The notes under the pieces were generated by a model. It saw only the letters and a list, made by a program, of their open reading frames with translations, ran no database searches and was not told the origin of the DNA. Positions 34,901-44,696 of a DNA stretch of 64,000 bases are shown here, one piece after another. The translations under genes and the position numbers were made by a program. The DNA lies in the NCBI RefSeq assembly GCF_036226925.1, contig NZ_CP109031.1, forward strand, positions 7,130,001-7,194,000, in the 5' to 3' direction. The number at the start of each line of letters is the position of its first letter. Within the stretch, counting starts at the first letter, position 1. This DNA is from Streptomyces sp. NBC_00659 (GTDB lineage: Bacteria; Actinomycetota; Actinomycetes; Streptomycetales; Streptomycetaceae).

Positions 34901-36328
34901 ATGGACGCCGACAGCAATCACCCCGCGGACGACGGCGCCGAGGACCCCACGGGTACCGCGTCCACGGGCGACGGCGCCGTCACCCGCCCCGGCGGCCGCG
35001 ACGGTACCGGCACCGGCGCGGCCGCCCCCGCCGGTGCCCCTGTTCAGGCGCGCGCCGCCACGCTCCTACGCCACCCGAAGCTGTGGCTGGTGCCCACCGT
35101 GCTGACGGGGCTGCTCGCGCTGCTGCTGTCGCTGCTGTACATGGGCGGCATCGTCAACCCCAACGGGCATCTGCGTCACCTGCCGATCGGCCTGGTCAAC
35201 GAGGACACCGGCAAACCGCCTCCGGGGCAGCGGCAGAACGTGGGAACCCAGGTCACCGCGGCCGTCGTCGCGAGCGACACCTCCGGCACCGCGCGCTGGC
35301 GCAGGCTCACCCGCGCTCAGGCCCAGGATGAACTCGCCTCCGGCAAGATCTACGGCGCTCTCGTCGTCCCCCGGAACTTCACCGACTCGCTGACCGCGCT
35401 GACCACGGCGAACGCCACGGTCCGGCCCACCATGACGGTGCTGACCAACCCCGGTACGGGCAGTCTCGGTTCGTCCCTCGCGAGCCGGATCACCACGGCG
35501 GCCGCCCAGCAGACCTCCACGACGATCGGCAAGCAGCTGACGGCGTCCCCGGTGACCGCGCAGGCGGACGCCACGACACGGCTGCTCCTCGCCGACCCCG
35601 TCCAGGTCGTCACCCGCATCGGGCACCCCATCGGCACGCACAGCGGCCTCGGGCTGAGCGCGTTCTACTACACCCTGCTCCTGGTGCTGGCCGGCTTCCT
35701 CGGCGGCAACCTCATCAGCACCGGCGTCGACACGGCCCTCGGCTACGCCGACAACGAGATCGGCCCCTGGCACACCCGCCGTCCGACCGTGCCGATCAGC
35801 CGCACCCAGACCCTGCTCCTGAAGATGGTCATGACCGCCGGGATCACCGTGCTCACGGTCTCCCTGGTCATGCTGGCCACCGTCGCGATCCTGGGCATGG
35901 ACGCCACCCACCTGCCGTTGCTGTGGATCTACTCCTACTGCGCGAGCCTCGCCGTCGGACTGGGCGTCCAGGCGATCAACGCGGCGTTCGGCGGGATCGG
36001 GCAGCTCGTGTCCATGTTCGTGTTCATCGTGCTGGGCCTGCCGTCCTCGGGCGCCACCGTCCCGCTCCAGGCGGTCCCCGGCTTCTACCGGTTCCTGTCC
36101 GTCTTCGAGCCCATGCGCCAGCTCAGCGACGGGGTGCGCGCCATCCTCTTCTTCGACGCGCGGGCCGACGCCGGGCTCGGCCGCGCCTGGCTCATGATCG
36201 CCGTCGGCGCCGTGCTCGCCCTCGTCTTCGGCTTCGTGATGACCCACTACTACGACCGCAGGGGCCTGGACCGACTGACCCCCCAGCCGCCCACCCGCCC
36301 GGCCACCCGTCCCGCGGCGTCCACCTGA
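34901..36328 (+). CDS. YhgE/Pip-type ABC-2 membrane protein (DUF3533-like)
   Basis: The protein is 475 aa from ATG 34901 with GGAGA upstream. After a disordered Gly/Thr-rich start (residues 1-55), one membrane helix (about 65-85) is followed by a large extracellular region with 'LPIGLVNEDTG', then five helices in the C-terminal half. This layout is typical of YhgE/Pip proteins, which are ABC-2-type export components, sometimes linked to type VII secretion. Cargo unknown. Convergent with a LysR gene. Confidence 0.8.
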   Translation: MDADSNHPADDGAEDPTGTASTGDGAVTRPGGRDGTGTGAAAPAGAPVQARAATLLRHPKLWLVPTVLTGLLALLLSLLYMGGIVNPNGHLRHLPIGLVNEDTGKPPPGQRQNVGTQVTAAVVASDTSGTARWRRLTRAQAQDELASGKIYGALVVPRNFTDSLTALTTANATVRPTMTVLTNPGTGSLGSSLASRITTAAAQQTSTTIGKQLTASPVTAQADATTRLLLADPVQVVTRIGHPIGTHSGLGLSAFYYTLLLVLAGFLGGNLISTGVDTALGYADNEIGPWHTRRPTVPISRTQTLLLKMVMTAGITVLTVSLVMLATVAILGMDATHLPLLWIYSYCASLAVGLGVQAINAAFGGIGQLVSMFVFIVLGLPSSGATVPLQAVPGFYRFLSVFEPMRQLSDGVRAILFFDARADAGLGRAWLMIAVGAVLALVFGFVMTHYYDRRGLDRLTPQPPTRPATRPAAST

Positions 36329-36375
36329 CCGGGCCGGCGGCTCACGCGCGGTCGGGCCCGTCCTCGGGCCCGTCC

Positions 36376-37245
36376 TCAGGTCAGGTGGCGCAGGAGCGCG
36401 CGGACCGCGGGAGGGGGATCGCCACGGGGGTGCACCATCATGATCTTCCAGTGCGGGGCGTGCCGGGTGAACGCGTGGGTGCCCAGGCCCGGGAACCGTC
36501 CCGCGATCGAGGTGGGCATGACACAGACGCCCAGGTCGTCGCGGACGAGTTCGGCCGCGGCCACGATGTCGTCGACCTCGAAGACCGCCTCCCGTTCCAC
36601 ACCGGCGGCACGGAACGCCCGGTCCACGCAGAGGCGGATCGCCGAGCCCGGCGCGAAGTCCACCAGCGGCAGCCGGGCCGCCTCGGCGAGGGTGACCGTG
36701 CCGTCCGGGCCGGCCCCGGCGAGCGGGCGTGACGGGGCGGACACCAGCACCATCTCCTCGTACGACAGCAGCCGGGTCACCAGGCCGCGCTGCCGCTGCC
36801 GGTCGAGCGCGACCACGGCCAGGTCGACGCTGCCCTCGCGGAGCCCGTGCCGGATGTCGGTCATGGACCCCTGCCGCAACCGCACCACCACGCCCGGATG
36901 CTCCGCCCGCAGCGCGGCCAGCGGCCGGTGGAGGTCGGCCCAGACACCCTGCGCCGTGCCGATGGTGACCCGCCCCCGCAGCTGCCCCCGGACCAGGTCG
37001 ACGGTCGCCCGCGCCTGTTCCGCCGCCCGCAGAGTGGCGCGCGCCGCCGGGACGAAGGCCTCGCCCGCCGAGGTCAGGACCACCCGGTGCGTGGTGCGGT
37101 CGAACAGAGGGGTGCCCAGCTCCCGTTCCAGCGCGAGGACGGCGCTCGACACGGCGGACTGCACCACGTGCAGCCGCTGGGCCGCGGCGGTGAAACCGCC
37201 CTCCTCGGCCACCGCGACCACGACCTCCATCTGCCGCAGATCCAT
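36376..37245 (-). CDS. LysR family transcriptional regulator
   Basis: The protein is 289 aa from ATG 37245 with GGGAG/GGAG upstream; a longer frame is open but lacks a site. The winged HTH 'FTAAAQRLHVVQSAVSSAV' lies at residues 18-36, followed by a periplasmic-binding-like effector domain ('RVTIGTAQGVWADL'). It probably controls a nearby gene, such as the convergent exporter, but no divergent target is adjacent, which is unusual for LysR. Confidence 0.9.
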   Translation of the reverse strand: MDLRQMEVVVAVAEEGGFTAAAQRLHVVQSAVSSAVLALERELGTPLFDRTTHRVVLTSAGEAFVPAARATLRAAEQARATVDLVRGQLRGRVTIGTAQGVWADLHRPLAALRAEHPGVVVRLRQGSMTDIRHGLREGSVDLAVVALDRQRQRGLVTRLLSYEEMVLVSAPSRPLAGAGPDGTVTLAEAARLPLVDFAPGSAIRLCVDRAFRAAGVEREAVFEVDDIVAAAELVRDDLGVCVMPTSIAGRFPGLGTHAFTRHAPHWKIMMVHPRGDPPPAVRALLRHLT

Positions 37246-37436
37246 CTCCACTCCCGGGGCAGCAGCCCGTCGCGTACCGGGATCCCGTACTGGAGCGGGA
37301 TTCCGTCCTGTGCCGATCGTCCGTACCGATTGTCCCAGGACGTGATCGTCCGTGGGGGCGGCGGAAGCGGCGGCCGGGGCAGGCGTGGACGGGTGGATGT
37401 ACGGGGGAGGGGATGGGGAGGGGACGGGGTGCGCGG

Positions 37437-38408
37437 TCACGTCCCGCGGACACCGTTGCGCATCTCGCGCGGGCTCACCCCGAAGCGCTGCCGGAAGGCG
37501 GTGCTCAGCGCGCTCGCCGACGAGAACCCCGAGGCGTAGGCCAGATCGGTGATCGTGAGTCGCTCGCAGTCGCCGCACCGGAGCCGTTCGCGGACCAGCC
37601 GCAGCCGCTCCTCGCGGATCAGGTCGCGGGGGGTGGTGCCCGCGTGCTGAAGGGCCAGCTGGATCTGGCGCAGCGACCAGCCGAGCGCGCGGGCCATGGA
37701 CGTACCGGTGAGGCCGGGGTCGGCGGCGTTCTCGCGGACGTGGCGGCGCACCACCGTCTCCACGTCGGACAGATGACGGGCGCCGTCGGGGCGGTCGTCA
37801 CCGGTGGTGAGCATGCACAGCAGTTCCACCACCCGGTCGGACACGGCGTTGAACTGGGCCTCGGTGAGATCGCCGCGCTCGGCGTACAGACCGTCGACCA
37901 TCGAGCGGACGACACGGCCGAGGCCCCTGCTCAGGTCGAGGCCGGTGGCCAGCGGCGACTTGCGGCTCAGGGGGCCGTCCAGCTCGCGGGCCGGGATCGT
38001 GAGGACGAACGCCTGCGTGGCGGCGTCCTGGACACACTGGAACGGCGACCCGAACGAGACGATCGTGCCCGTCCCCGGCGTCAGCCGTGCCTCGTGACCG
38101 TCCTGGCGCAGGAGGATCTGCCCGGTCAGCGGCAGCAGTAACCGGTAGTCCCCGTCGGGATCCTCACGGATCTGCCCCGCGGTCCTGCTGTACTCGATCT
38201 CGTCCGACCGGAACCTGACGAGTTGGTACGCCTCGGTGTGCTGTCGGACCGTCTCGCCGCGGAAGTCGTCCGTGCGGCTGTACCGGTAGCCCATCCGGGA
38301 CTGGTACGAGCCGATGTGCTCGCTCCAGAAGTCGGTCCGCTCCGACGATTCCACCGCACCCGTCGACCGGGCTTCCACCAGGTAGTTCCCCGTGGGCAAG
38401 GCCACCAT
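37437..38408 (-). CDS. AraC family transcriptional regulator
   Basis: The protein is 323 aa from ATG 38408 behind GGGAG. The N-terminal AraC_binding_2-type cupin region (about 45-190) includes 'RLLLPLTGQILLRQDGHEAR'. The C-terminal double HTH includes 'TSMARALGWSLRQIQLALQ' and 'ITDLAYASGFSSASALSTAF'. It is divergent from the conservon by 206 bp and could regulate it (inference). Effector unknown. Confidence 0.9.
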   Translation of the reverse strand: MVALPTGNYLVEARSTGAVESSERTDFWSEHIGSYQSRMGYRYSRTDDFRGETVRQHTEAYQLVRFRSDEIEYSRTAGQIREDPDGDYRLLLPLTGQILLRQDGHEARLTPGTGTIVSFGSPFQCVQDAATQAFVLTIPARELDGPLSRKSPLATGLDLSRGLGRVVRSMVDGLYAERGDLTEAQFNAVSDRVVELLCMLTTGDDRPDGARHLSDVETVVRRHVRENAADPGLTGTSMARALGWSLRQIQLALQHAGTTPRDLIREERLRLVRERLRCGDCERLTITDLAYASGFSSASALSTAFRQRFGVSPREMRNGVRGT

Positions 38409-38614
38409 CGACTCCCGTGCGGGTGAGGGCAGTTACGCGGTGTCAGCCTAGTGCACACAGCCGGTGCGCATGGCGGCAACTTCCTTGCGCGCAGGAGAAA
38501 GCGTGAACGCCGACGCGCGGCTACCGTCATGCGCCCCGCCAACTCGCACCACATCCCTCACTGTTCCAGCTCGTGCCCCAGCAATGCGTTTCCGCATAAG
38601 AGGACTTGAGGACC

Positions 38615-40018
38615 ATGACCGAACGGATACCGGAGGCCGCGTCCTGGTGCCTGGCGGCCGGACTGCTCGCCGTCACCGTGCTGCTGCTGCGCCAGCGCGG
38701 GATCAGCTCGCGGCAGCGCCGCCGGACCGACGATCTCACGGAGGACCTGCGCGCCCGCGACGAGGAGCTGCGCCACCTGGCCGAGGTCCGCCTGCCCACC
38801 CTGGAGGACACCCCGCACCAGTACGTCAGCCCGGGTGCCCCGCCCACCGCTCTGCTCGACGCGCGCCTGGCCGGCACGGACTTCGCGAAGCACCTCGACG
38901 GCGTCCTCGAACGCTTCTCGGAGGCGGTGGGACACGCACAGGCGCGGGCCGACCGGTCCGCGAAGTCCGCGCTCAAGGCGTCGATGCGCTCGATCCAGGC
39001 CCTCGCCAACGAGCAGCAGGTGTCCATCGCCGAGATGCAGGACCGGCACGATCACCCCGACGTCCTGCGCGACCTGCTCGAGATCGACCACACCAACGCC
39101 CAGTTCGGCCGCCGCGCACAGGCCATCGCCGTCCTGTGCGGCTCCTGGCCCGGACGGCAGCGTGGTACCTCCGAGCTGATCGAGGTGGTGCGGGGCGCGA
39201 CCTCCCGCGTCCGTGACTACCGGCGCGTCCGCGTCAACGGACAGGTCGACGTCGCCGTCGAGAGCCGCGCCGTCGAACCGGTCGTCCTCGCCGTCGCCGA
39301 ACTGCTGGACAACGCGGCACGCCACTCACAGCCCGACGCCACCGTCGAGGTCACCGTCCAGTCGGCGCACAACGGTGCCTGCGTGGTCGTCGACGACGCC
39401 GGTGTCGGCATGGACGGCGGGGCGGTCGAGCGCGCGGCCGGACTGCTGACCGGCCGCGACCTGGTGGACGTGACCCGGCTCGACGACCCTCCGCAGTTCG
39501 GCTTCGCCGTCATCGGTGTACTCGCCGCACGGTACGGATTCAGCGTCTCGGTGGACACCCGGTCCCCGTACGGCGGGGTGCGCGCGGTGGTCTTCCTGCC
39601 CACGACGCTGCTCACGCATCCGGCCCCGGCCGTGACGGTGCCCCCGTGGGCAGGGCCCTCACCGACGGCCGGAAGGCCGACGGGCGCGCCGCCGGTGCTT
39701 CCCACCCGGCGGGCGGCCGAGCCCGTCGAGACGACGACGGCCGGTGGCCTGCCGAAACGGCGGCGCCGGGTCCCGGGGCCGCCGGGCCTCGCGGGACAGT
39801 CCGCCACCGTGCCCACTGTGCCCCTCGTGCCCGCCGAGGACGTCAGCGCACGGTCGGCCGAGGAGAACGCCCGGCGCATGGGGGCGTTCGCCCGCGGTAC
39901 CCGCTTCGGCCGCGCGGAGCAGGACACCACCGGCACTCCGGCCGTCCCGCAATCGCCGCACGCCCCCGAGACCCCGTACGGAACACCCCACTCGATCGAA
40001 GGGAGCACACTGGGATGA
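38615..40018 (+). CDS. cvnA: conservon sensor-like histidine kinase (CvnA)
   Basis: The protein is 467 aa from ATG 38615 with TTGAGGACC upstream. A membrane helix at residues 8-25 precedes a coiled region; the ATPase domain shows the N box 'VAELLDNAARHSQPDA', G1 box 'VVDDAGVGMDGG' and G2-like 'FGFAVIGVLAARYGF'. There is no phospho-accepting H box in the usual place. The last 120 residues are Pro-rich and disordered. CvnA scaffolds a complex of roadblock protein, DUF742 protein and GTPase. First gene of a five-gene operon. Confidence 0.92.
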   Translation: MTERIPEAASWCLAAGLLAVTVLLLRQRGISSRQRRRTDDLTEDLRARDEELRHLAEVRLPTLEDTPHQYVSPGAPPTALLDARLAGTDFAKHLDGVLERFSEAVGHAQARADRSAKSALKASMRSIQALANEQQVSIAEMQDRHDHPDVLRDLLEIDHTNAQFGRRAQAIAVLCGSWPGRQRGTSELIEVVRGATSRVRDYRRVRVNGQVDVAVESRAVEPVVLAVAELLDNAARHSQPDATVEVTVQSAHNGACVVVDDAGVGMDGGAVERAAGLLTGRDLVDVTRLDDPPQFGFAVIGVLAARYGFSVSVDTRSPYGGVRAVVFLPTTLLTHPAPAVTVPPWAGPSPTAGRPTGAPPVLPTRRAAEPVETTTAGGLPKRRRRVPGPPGLAGQSATVPTVPLVPAEDVSARSAEENARRMGAFARGTRFGRAEQDTTGTPAVPQSPHAPETPYGTPHSIEGSTLG

Positions 40019-40428
40019 CCGCGCCCATGACCAACGAGCTGGGGTGGATGCTCGACGAGGTCCTGAAGGTGCCGGAGGCCCGGCACGCGATCCTGCTGTC
40101 CACCGACGGCATGCTCCGCGCCCACTCCGCGGACATCGGCCGGGACGACGCCGAGCGGCTGGCCGCCGGCCTGTCCGGCGTGCAGTCGATCAGCCGCAGC
40201 ACCGCCGAGTTCTGCGGCAGCCCGGACGCGCCCTGGCGGCAGACCCTGATCGAGTTCGCGCACGGATACGTCTTCCTCGTCGCCGCGGGCGAGGGCACCC
40301 ACCTCGCGGTGTCCACGACCGAGGACGTCGACATGGAGGCGGTCAGCTACCGCATGCACAAGATGGTCGACCGGCTCGGCAAGGAGCTGACCAGCCCCGC
40401 CCGCAAGGACACCGGCAGCCCGGCATGA
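40015..40428 (+). CDS. cvnB: conservon roadblock/LC7 protein (CvnB)
   Basis: The protein is 137 aa. ATG overlaps the CvnA stop (ATGA). Roadblock/LC7 fold: 'HAILLSTDGMLRAHSADIGR' and 'GYVFLVAAGEGTHLAVST'. Roadblock proteins regulate small GTPases; in conservons CvnB interacts with CvnC and CvnD at the membrane-bound CvnA. Confidence 0.95.
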   Translation: MTAPMTNELGWMLDEVLKVPEARHAILLSTDGMLRAHSADIGRDDAERLAAGLSGVQSISRSTAEFCGSPDAPWRQTLIEFAHGYVFLVAAGEGTHLAVSTTEDVDMEAVSYRMHKMVDRLGKELTSPARKDTGSPA

Positions 40429-40790
40429 CACCGCCCGGACGTCGTCCCGGGGAACGGCTGGTGCGGTCGTACGTCGTCACCGGCGGCCGCTCGCAGCCCT
40501 CACGCAACACCCTCGACCTCGTCACGCTGCTGATCGCCGCCGCCGGCCCGCCGCTCACCGGGCTGAGCCCCGAGGCACGGCGGCTGATGGAGCTGTGCCG
40601 GCCCGGGGCCCTGTCGCTGGCCGAGGTGGCGGGCCATCTGGAGCTGCCCGTCAGCGTCACCAAAGTGCTGGTCGCCGACCTGATGGACAGCGGTCACCTC
40701 GTCACCCGCGCGCCGATCCCCTCCGCCGGGCCGCCGTCCGACATCCGCATCCTCAAGGAGGTGCTCGATGGACTGCGCTCCCGCCTCTGA
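40425..40790 (+). CDS. cvnC: conservon DUF742 protein (CvnC)
   Basis: The protein is 121 aa; ATGA overlap with cvnB. DUF742 marks: 'RLVRSYVVTGGRSQPSRNTL' and a winged-helix-like 'LSLAEVAGHLELPVSVTKVL'. It may act as an adaptor within the conservon complex. Its 3' end overlaps cvnD by 23 bp. Confidence 0.95.
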   Translation: MTPPGRRPGERLVRSYVVTGGRSQPSRNTLDLVTLLIAAAGPPLTGLSPEARRLMELCRPGALSLAEVAGHLELPVSVTKVLVADLMDSGHLVTRAPIPSAGPPSDIRILKEVLDGLRSRL

Positions 40791-41370
40791 GACCGCGTAT
40801 CTGCCCGAGGGCGTGCGGACCGCCGTGAAGCTGCTGGTCGTGGGCCACTTCGCGGTCGGGAAGACCACGTTCGTCGGCGCGCTCTCCGAGATACGACCGC
40901 TGCGCACCGAGGAGGTCATGACCCAAGCCGGTTTCCTCGTCGACGACTTGACGGGATCCCGGGACAAGACCACCACCACGGTCGCTCTCGACTTCGGCCG
41001 CGTCACCCTCAACGACACCCTGGTCCTCTACCTGTTCGGCGCCCCGGGGCAGCGGCGCTTCACCGGACTCTGGCGGGACCTGACGCGCGGAGCGCTGGGC
41101 GCGCTCGTTCTCGCCGACACCCGCCACCTGGACCGTTCCTTCGAAGTCATGGGCCTGCTGGAGGAGTTGGGGCTCCCTTACGCCGTGGCCCTGAACGACT
41201 TCGACAGCAGGCCCGCGTACAGCCTCGACGAGGTGCGCGAGGCCCTCGACCTGTTGCCCTCCACCCCGCTGCTGCGCTGCGACGCCCGCGACCGGGTCTC
41301 CGCCACCGAGACCCTGATCGCCCTCGTCACTCATCTGCTGGCCCGCACCGGCGAACTGGAGAACGTGTGA
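40768..41370 (+). CDS. cvnD: conservon small GTPase (CvnD)
   Basis: The protein is 200 aa from ATG 40768 behind AAGGAGG. P-loop 'LVVGHFAVGKTTFVG', 'LFGAPGQRRF' as switch II (DxxGQ-like with Ala in place of Asp), and the 'LNDF' specificity loop. It is the GTP switch of the conservon, with an inferred role in signal-dependent control of antibiotic production or development (known for other Cvn systems). The start lies inside cvnC. Confidence 0.94.
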   Translation: MDCAPASETAYLPEGVRTAVKLLVVGHFAVGKTTFVGALSEIRPLRTEEVMTQAGFLVDDLTGSRDKTTTTVALDFGRVTLNDTLVLYLFGAPGQRRFTGLWRDLTRGALGALVLADTRHLDRSFEVMGLLEELGLPYAVALNDFDSRPAYSLDEVREALDLLPSTPLLRCDARDRVSATETLIALVTHLLARTGELENV

Positions 41371-42752
41371 ACGCCGTACCTCCCCCCGGCTGCCCGGCCC
41401 GTCAGTCCCTGTACGGGCCGGAGTTCGCGGCCGATCCGACGGCGGTCTACCGGCTGCTGCGGGAGTCGGGACCGACCGCGCCCGTCGAGCTCGCCCCCGG
41501 CGTCCGGGCCACCCTTGTCACCGGGTACGACGCCGCGCTGCACGTCCTGCGCAGCCCGGAGACCTTCTCCAAGGACCCGCGGCACTGGAAGGACCTCGCC
41601 GACGGCACCGTCCCGGCGGCCAGCCCGGTCCTCCCGATGATGACGTACCGGCCCAGCGCCCTGTTCACCGACGGCGAGGAGCATGCCCGGCTGCGGGGCG
41701 TCATCACCGACACGCTCGCCCGCGTCGAGTCCGGCACGCTGCGCGGCTATGCCGAACGCAGCGCCGACACCCTCATCGACCGGTTCGCGCCGCTCGGCAC
41801 GGCGGATCTGCTCGGCGAGTACGCACAGGTCCTGCCCCTGCTCGTCTTCAACCACCTCTTCGGCTGCCCCACCGGGCACGGCGTCCGGCTCGTCGAGGGC
41901 ATGTCCGGGATGTTCGACGGGGTGGACGCCGAGAAGGCGTACGAGCTGCTCATCGCCACTCTGGTCGACCTGGTCGCGCTGAAGCGGCGCCGACCGGCGC
42001 CTGATCTGACGTCCTGGCTGATGGAACACCCGGCCGCGCTCACCGACGAGGAGCTGATCCACACCCTCGCCGTGCTGATGGGGTCGGGCACCGAACCGCA
42101 GCAGAACCTGATCGCGAACGGCCTGCGCCTGCTGCTGTCCGACGACCGCTTCGCGGGCGACCTGTCCGGCGGGACCCTGCCGGTGGAGGACGCCCTCGAC
42201 GAGGTGCTCTGGACCGACCCGCCGATCGCGAACTACGCCGTGCACTATCCGCGGTACGACGTCGTGTACGAGGGCACGCCCCTGCGCGCGGGCGATCCGC
42301 TGGTGGTGAGCCTCGCCGCTGCGAACACCGACCCCACACTGACGAACCGTCAGCGCACGGGCAACCGGGCGCACTTGGCGTGGAGCGCCGGTCCGCACAC
42401 GTGTCCCGCGCAGGGGCCGGCACGACTGATCGCGTCCGTCGCGGTGGAGAAACTCCTGGACCGGATCCCCGACATCGAGCTGACGGTTCCCGTGGAGGAG
42501 CTCCGGTGGCGTCCGGGCCCGTTCCACCGCGCGCTCGCCGCCCTGCCGGTGAGCTTCCCACCCGCCCCGGCCGTCGGACGCTCCGGGAATGGACGCTCCG
42601 GGGACGGACGGCCCGAGTACGGACGCAGGGACAGCCCGGAGGGATCGTCGACCGAACCCTTCCCGCCGCCCGCGTTCGAGCCCTGGACCCCGGAGGCCGG
42701 CCGCCCGCGGAGCGCCTGGGCGCGGACGGTGACCTGGTGGCGCGGGGAATGA
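41367..42752 (+). CDS. conservon-linked cytochrome P450, CYP157-like
   Basis: The protein is 461 aa; GTG start overlaps the cvnD stop (GTGA), so it is the fifth conservon gene (CvnE). The haem Cys346 is in 'GPHTCPAQ'. The near-universal ExxR of helix K reads E279-V-L-W282, with Trp in place of Arg; CYP157 proteins are known for this loss. The I-helix reads 'GSGTEPQQN', not AGxxT. The last 70 residues are a Gly/Pro/Ser-rich tail. It may be a structural or regulatory partner instead of an ordinary oxygenase (inference). Confidence 0.9.
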   Translation: MNAVPPPGCPARQSLYGPEFAADPTAVYRLLRESGPTAPVELAPGVRATLVTGYDAALHVLRSPETFSKDPRHWKDLADGTVPAASPVLPMMTYRPSALFTDGEEHARLRGVITDTLARVESGTLRGYAERSADTLIDRFAPLGTADLLGEYAQVLPLLVFNHLFGCPTGHGVRLVEGMSGMFDGVDAEKAYELLIATLVDLVALKRRRPAPDLTSWLMEHPAALTDEELIHTLAVLMGSGTEPQQNLIANGLRLLLSDDRFAGDLSGGTLPVEDALDEVLWTDPPIANYAVHYPRYDVVYEGTPLRAGDPLVVSLAAANTDPTLTNRQRTGNRAHLAWSAGPHTCPAQGPARLIASVAVEKLLDRIPDIELTVPVEELRWRPGPFHRALAALPVSFPPAPAVGRSGNGRSGDGRPEYGRRDSPEGSSTEPFPPPAFEPWTPEAGRPRSAWARTVTWWRGE

Positions 42753-42848
42753 CCCGGTCCCGGTGAGGCCGGACATCAGGCACAGGGCCCCAGGAACCCG
42801 ACCCCAGGAACGAACCCGGAACCCAGGTACGCGACCGGGGAAAGCGTC

Positions 42849-44093
42849 CTACGAAAGACGGACCGGCAGTGAGCGGTGGCCGTTGGAGATGAAGGAGCCG
42901 ACCGGCCTCAGCTCCTCCTCCGGGACGGCGAGCCGGAGGTCCGGGAAGCGGCCGAACAGGGCCGGAAGGGCGATCCGGGCCTCCAGGCGGCCCAGCGGCG
43001 CTCCCAGGCAGCGGTGCACACCGTGGCCGAAGGCGAGGTGCTCCTTGTCGGCGCGGGTGACGTCGAACTGATCGGCGTCCTTGCCGTGGCGCTCGGGATC
43101 ACGTCCAGCGGCGGCGTAGGCCGCGAGGATCGCGTCGCCCTCGGCGATCACGGTCCCCTCGGGGCCGCCGAGTTCGGACAGGACGATGTCCTCGACGGCG
43201 TACCGCAGCGGCAGACTCGCGACCGGCGCGTCCGCCCGCAGGGTCTCCTCGACCACGTCGTCCCAGTCGGCGCGGCCCTCCCGGACGTGCGCGAGCTGCT
43301 CGGGACGGGTGAGCAGGGCGTGCACGGCGTTGTCGATGAGGTTGACCGTCGTCTCGTGACCGGCGCTGACCATGAGGATCAGGGTGTCCAGGAGTTCCTG
43401 TTCGCTGAGCGCACCGCCGTGCTGATCGTCGCGGGCCGCGATGAGCCCGGAGGTCAGGTCGTCGCCGGGTGACTCCCGTTTGGCGGCGACGAGTTCGCCC
43501 AGGACGATGAACAGCCGGCCGTAGGCGGACGTCATCTCGCCCGGGTCGGCGGAGGTGTCGAAGATGCGGTCCACCAGCTCGCGCAGCTCGGGCCCCCGCT
43601 CCTCGGGCAGTCCGAACAGTTCACTGATCACCTGGATCGGCAGCGGATAGCAGAACTCCTCGCGCAGGTCGACGACCTGGGAGCCGTGTCCGGCCTGCGC
43701 CACGCGGTCCAGAAGCTGCCGGGTGATCTCCTCGACGCGCGGCTGGAGCGCGGCCGTCCGGCGGGCCGTGAACGCCTTGGAGACCAGCGTGCGCAGGCGC
43801 CGGTGGTCACCGCCGTACGCGGTGAACATGTTCTGCACGGCCACCCAGGTGAACAGCGGCCACTCGGGCGTGATCGTGCCGTTCGCGAGCAGGGGCCAGT
43901 GCCGCCGCGCGTCCTTGGACACCCGGGGATCGGTGAGCAGCCGCTTCAGGAGTTCGGGACCGCTCACCGCCCAGGCTTCGACGCCCCCGGGAAGCTCCAC
44001 CCGGGCCAGCGGCCCGCTCTCGCGGATCCGGGCGGCCTCCTCGTGGATGTCGCGTCCGGTCACGTCGATCACCAAAGGACGTGGACTTCCCAT
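42849..44093 (-). CDS. cytochrome P450, CYP154-like
   Basis: The protein is 414 aa from ATG 44093 with AGGAGG 8 bases upstream. It is a canonical P450: I-helix 'SAGHETTVN', helix K 'EETLR', haem loop '[17 protein letters not shown]'. CYP154 enzymes hydroxylate macrolides, steroids and other substrates. Its convergent place 96 bp from a CYP157-like gene matches the known CYP157-CYP154 pairing at conservons (recalled). Needs a ferredoxin from elsewhere; none lies in the window. Confidence 0.93.
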   Translation of the reverse strand: MGSPRPLVIDVTGRDIHEEAARIRESGPLARVELPGGVEAWAVSGPELLKRLLTDPRVSKDARRHWPLLANGTITPEWPLFTWVAVQNMFTAYGGDHRRLRTLVSKAFTARRTAALQPRVEEITRQLLDRVAQAGHGSQVVDLREEFCYPLPIQVISELFGLPEERGPELRELVDRIFDTSADPGEMTSAYGRLFIVLGELVAAKRESPGDDLTSGLIAARDDQHGGALSEQELLDTLILMVSAGHETTVNLIDNAVHALLTRPEQLAHVREGRADWDDVVEETLRADAPVASLPLRYAVEDIVLSELGGPEGTVIAEGDAILAAYAAAGRDPERHGKDADQFDVTRADKEHLAFGHGVHRCLGAPLGRLEARIALPALFGRFPDLRLAVPEEELRPVGSFISNGHRSLPVRLS

Positions 44094-44282
44094 CAGGAAC
44101 CTCCTGGCAGCCGAACTCCGATGCGCATACGGCACGTCACGCTACGCGACGGAGCGGGGCCGTCCGTATACGCCGGTGCCGGGTGCGTACGGTGTCAACT
44201 TCCCTGCGCGTACAGGCAATTACGTCTTCCCTGTGCGCGCGGGCAAGCCAGTGAGGGGCCGGATCCCGCCGGGCCGCCCGCC

Positions 44283-44696
44283 TCAGGCGTGCTCGCGGCG
44301 CAGCAGCCGTTTGCGCGGCTTCTGATCGGGGAGCCAGCCGAAGGCGAGGCAGCTTCCGACGGCCCCGAGAAGCAGGCCGATGAAGAAGCCGCCGAGGTTG
44401 GAGGTGACCCAGGTGCCGAGCGACAGCAGGATGCCCAGCAGGGAGTAGAACAGGCGCTGGGCCGGGTTGAAGAGGATCAGCAGGCCGCACAGCAGCATCA
44501 CGGTGGGCAGCAGGTAGCCCGCGAGGCCCTGCATCCCGATGTGCAGGACGACCTTCAGCGACGCCTTCTCGGTGAGCAGGATCTCCGCCCCCGCCAGGGT
44601 GAGCAGCAGCCCGCCCCAGAAGGGGCGGTCCGCGCGCCACCGCCGGAAGGAGCCCCTCAGGTCCCGGGAGTCGTCCGTCCGTGTTCCGGTGCTCAT
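44283..44696 (-). CDS. DUF6114 membrane protein
   Basis: The protein is 137 aa. Four hydrophobic segments (about 27-45, 55-75, 80-97, 102-122) and basic ends. Its ATG overlaps the stop of the DUF6230 gene by one base (TGATG), indicating translational coupling. DUF6114 and DUF6230 proteins are usually adjacent in streptomycetes; role unknown. Confidence 0.82.
   Translation of the reverse strand: MSTGTRTDDSRDLRGSFRRWRADRPFWGGLLLTLAGAEILLTEKASLKVVLHIGMQGLAGYLLPTVMLLCGLLILFNPAQRLFYSLLGILLSLGTWVTSNLGGFFIGLLLGAVGSCLAFGWLPDQKPRKRLLRREHA

Noticed and set aside
42781..42840. Repeated CCCAGGAAC elements between the two P450 genes as a CRISPR-like or IS remnant
   Set aside because: Short irregular repeats without spacer regularity or transposase remnants.
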